DNA from: Pilaira anomala
Lineage: Eukaryota; Mucoromycota; Mucoromycetes; Mucorales; Mucoraceae
Reading direction: 5' to 3'
Assembly: GCA_025716855.1 (NCBI GenBank)
Contig: JAIXMQ010000035.1
Span: 248,001 to 312,000, forward strand
DNA: 64,000 bases
The first letter of the stretch is position 1. The number at the start of each line of letters is the position of its first letter. The notes below the pieces were generated by a model. That model ran no database searches. It was not told where the DNA came from and was given only the letters and a program-made list of their open reading frames with translations. Position numbers and translations under genes: made by a program. Below, piece after piece: positions 59,531 through 64,000 of the stretch.

Positions 59531-61900
59531 ATGAATGCTAATAAGACGCTGATCCAAACGAGCATGGATATTGAAAATGCTCGTAAAAAGTCAGATTTCT
59601 CTATTGAATCCATGTATCATTTAATTCATGGAGGATCAGAGGCCGTTAAACAACTGGACCATCTTAAAAGCTTGGTACAAAACGAGCCTATACTTAACCG
59701 AACCAAAACTCCATTCCAGAATCGTCAAGAAGTAAGTATAAAATCATGACCTTTAAAATACTTCGTTGTTAACCTACTAAACCATATATTAGCAATTAAA
59801 TAGTGCTTTATTGGTTTCTAAGCGTCTCATGGAATTGAAAGATGAAAATAATTTAAGTGATACTCAGTTTATTGTCTTGTTGGGGTATCTTGATATGGCA
59901 TTACCTGTAACTCTCTTTTTAGCTATTATAATTTATTTTTTTTAAAAAAAAACTAGTCCTAATTTTTTTATATATATAATAGATTATACTTAATTTTACA
60001 GGTAATTCTTTTATACATCATCGCCACTAAAATATACAATTAAACTTACAATAACCTGAAGCTTTCATGCCAGTAATCAAGTCCCAAGGAACAGAAAAAC
60101 AAATAGAAAAATGGTACAACCCAGCCAGAAAATGTCTTATTATTGGATGCTATGCACAAACCGAATTAAGGTTATTTTTATAAGTTATTCTTATATACAT
60201 TTTCATTCTTAATCACTAACCATTAGCTTTATCCTTTAAAAATAGCCATGGTTCTAATGTAATGGCCTTGAAGACATCAGCAGTATACGACAAAAATTTG
60301 GATCAGTTTATTATTCACACTCCTGATATTACAGCAGCAAAATGGTGGATTGGCGGCTTAGGAATTGCTTGTACGCATGCCGTTGTTCAAGCCCAATTAA
60401 TTATCGGTGATAAATTATACGGACCTCACCTCTTTATTGTACCTATTCGATCTCCTATTGACCTGAAACCATTGAAAGGAATTACTGTTGGAGACATTGG
60501 TCCTAAAGCATACGGTGGGACTTCTGGAAATGATAACGGATATGTAATATTTGATCAAGTACGTGTTCCTCGTGAAAACATGCTAATGCGATTTTCTAAA
60601 GTCACCAGGGATGGAGACTACATTTCTCCTGTTCATTCAAAAATGGCGTATGGAAGTATGGTCAAAATACGCGTGGATCTTATTACTGAAGCTGGCTGGA
60701 AACTTGCAAAAGCCGTTACAATTGCCACTCGCTATTGTACTGTACGTCGTCAATTTTATACTCCCGCCGACTTAACGAACTCAAATAAAAACGATCGCCT
60801 TGAGCTGCAAGTGATTTCATACTCTTCTGTTCAACATCGTTTGATGCCTTTAATAGCTACTGCATTTGCATTAATTATTTCGGGTGAGGATATGTATGTT
60901 AAGCTGAATCAAATGACGAGTCTTTTGGCAGAAAATAATGCTAAAATGCTGCCTGAAGTGCATGCTAGTTCTTGCGCGCTCAAGACTTGGGGTACGCGTC
61001 GATCGACGGATGGCATTGAAGAGTCTCGTAAATCGATGGGAGGTCATGGGTATTCAATCTTTAGTGGTATTTCTGAATTATTTGCAACTTTTGTTCCTTC
61101 AAATACTTATGAAGGTGAGAACTATGTCTTGTGTCAACAAGTCGCACGGTTCCTTTTGAAACAATTAGGAGCAGCGAAGCAAGGTAAAGGTGTCACTTCG
61201 GTCACAGCTGAATACTTGAATATCTTAGCCGATAAAACAGCAACAAAATCCTTCATGTTTGGAAAAGGTCTCATCAGTGAACAAATTTTGGATCCGAAGG
61301 TCCAATTACATATTTTTGGTATGCGTGCTGCCCGTCTTGTTACCAGTTTACAAATACAATTGGATTCAGGTAGACCCTGGTCTGATTTAAATATGGAATG
61401 TTGGGCAGTAAATCTTGCTCATGCTGAGTATTTGATAATGAAGTCAATGATTCAGAAAGTTAATATCATGAGATCTTCCCCTAATTATACCGGCTTAGTA
61501 GATACTATGAAGATCATATCCGATTTAGTGAGTAAACATTATTACTGATTTGTTTTCAATACTAATATAGCCATTTGTGTTAGTTTTGTCTCTCAAATAT
61601 TGTGTCTACTTCATTAGCTACATTTTTATCTACATCTACTATTGATACCTCTGATATTGAATTATTAAATGAACAATACCGTATTGCCATTTCAAAGGTC
61701 GCAAATATTGCTATTCCTTTAACTGACAGTTTTGGTTTTACTGACTACGAGCTGAATACTGCCTTGGGTAAGAAAGACGGTCGTGCTTACGAACATTTAT
61801 GGGAGGCAGTCCAGAATAATCCCGTTAACATGAATGAAGAAAACACTAAACTTAGCGTAAGTAATATTCTTGTAAATATATTCAAAGTAACTCATCAATA

Positions 61901-61937
<37 letters not shown>

Positions 61938-62001
61938 ACTGGTTTTGGATATCCTTCATCGCGAAAATGGCTTAAAGGAGGTGAAGAAATCTAAATTATA
62001 A
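59531..62001 (+). CDS. peroxisomal acyl-CoA oxidase, copy 2 (tandem paralog)
   Basis: Seven exons (59531-59731, 59793-59906, 59983-60001, 60062-60170, 60246-61527, 61584-61856, 61936-62001) close in frame to 687 aa. Exons 2, 3, 4, 6 and 7 have exactly the lengths of those in copy 1. The FAD motif reads GCYAQTELSHGSN: where copy 1 has Gly the splice-joined codon gives Ser. The 19-nt exon 3 encodes IILNFT in place of LALHYT, losing the usual LH. The catalytic segment SNTYEGENYVLCQQVARFLL is intact and the end is KSKL (PTS1). Intron 6 contains a T31 run. It is probably active or partly diverged; substrate chain-length differences between copies are possible but unproven. Confidence 0.94.
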
Positions 62002-62365
62002 TGAAACTTTCAAAGCTAGGCGTTACATATTATGACACTAACTGGAATTTGAAACTAAACGGCTTAAGCGATTGAAAGATTTTGTAGAATCTAATCGTAG
62101 TAACCAAATGAAAATAAATAAAAGCTATTTAAATATGAGGTGTACCAGATTCATTTCGTTACAATATTTATGGTAAAGTGAATTATATTTCTTTTTTTTT
62201 GCATTTATTCTCGAAATATAAAAATTCCAAATAGAGTATAATAGAGTTGGTACCTATTTTAAATGTCCCAAAAAAATACAAGCAGTTTTATGGTTGTAGA
62301 AAATAGATACATATTATTTATAAGTCGCGTAAAAAAAAAAGAAAGAAAGAGAGAAAGTGGATGTT
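62002..62365. other. convergent 3' intergenic region
   Basis: About 365 bases between the stops of the second oxidase and the GSK3-like kinase. A/T tracts and a GA-rich run (62340-62356). No gene seen. Confidence 0.55.
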
Positions 62366-63970
<1,605 letters not shown>

Positions 63971-64000
63971 TACTCGGGAACTATAAATATGGAACGATTA

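Overview
The window looks like nuclear DNA of an early-diverging filamentous fungus, most likely Mucoromycota (Mucorales-like). Reasons: AT-rich sequence, genes split by many short GT-AG introns, very long homopolymeric A/T tracts, a CE4 chitin deacetylase and a GPI-type wall protein, an ERMES subunit (Mdm12, fungal type), a PPZ-type phosphatase, and fragments of an uncharacterised gene family that I associate from memory with Mucorales. Species cannot be named from sequence alone.

Layout. 0.16-15.2 kb: four minus-strand genes in a row (WDR7/rabconnectin-3beta-like WD40 protein, mitochondrial PDK-type kinase, SAM methyltransferase, universal stress protein), with a 4.4 kb stretch without recognisable genes between the last two. 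16-19.3 kb: a stress and cell-surface group (CsbD-like small protein, secreted GPI-type protein, chitin deacetylase). 19.3-27.1 kb: a disturbed region with a mariner-type transposase remnant, an uncharacterised multi-exon gene, a partial duplicate of it, two degenerate coding fragments, a perfect hairpin, and two genes that look intact (a CDK20/Csk1-like kinase and a carboxymuconolactone-decarboxylase-like protein). 27.1-44.6 kb: conserved housekeeping genes (VPS13, type I metacaspase, M3 oligopeptidase, Mdm12). 44.97-46.43 kb: a probable non-autonomous DNA transposon with imperfect terminal inverted repeats and internal repeat units. 48.2-53 kb: PPZ-type phosphatase, two-finger C2H2 protein, Efm7-type methyltransferase, HAD_SAK protein. 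53-56.8 kb: gene-poor with a small TIR-bounded repeat. 56.8-62 kb: tandem peroxisomal acyl-CoA oxidases, both ending in SKL. 62.4-64 kb: GSK3/shaggy kinase.

Functional threads: lipid movement and beta-oxidation (VPS13, Mdm12, the two oxidases), vesicle acidification/trafficking (WDR7-like), mitochondrial carbon control (PDK), cell wall and stress (chitin deacetylase, GPI protein, CsbD, USP), and signalling (GSK3, PPZ, CDK20-like). These are ordinary neighbours in a eukaryotic genome; I see no operon-like system. The least described material is the TIR element, the repeat/pseudogene region at 19.8-27 kb, the 19-nt microexon shared by both oxidases, and the homopolymer placement in introns. Exon boundaries were read by eye; where lengths are given exactly, the reading frame closed across all exons.
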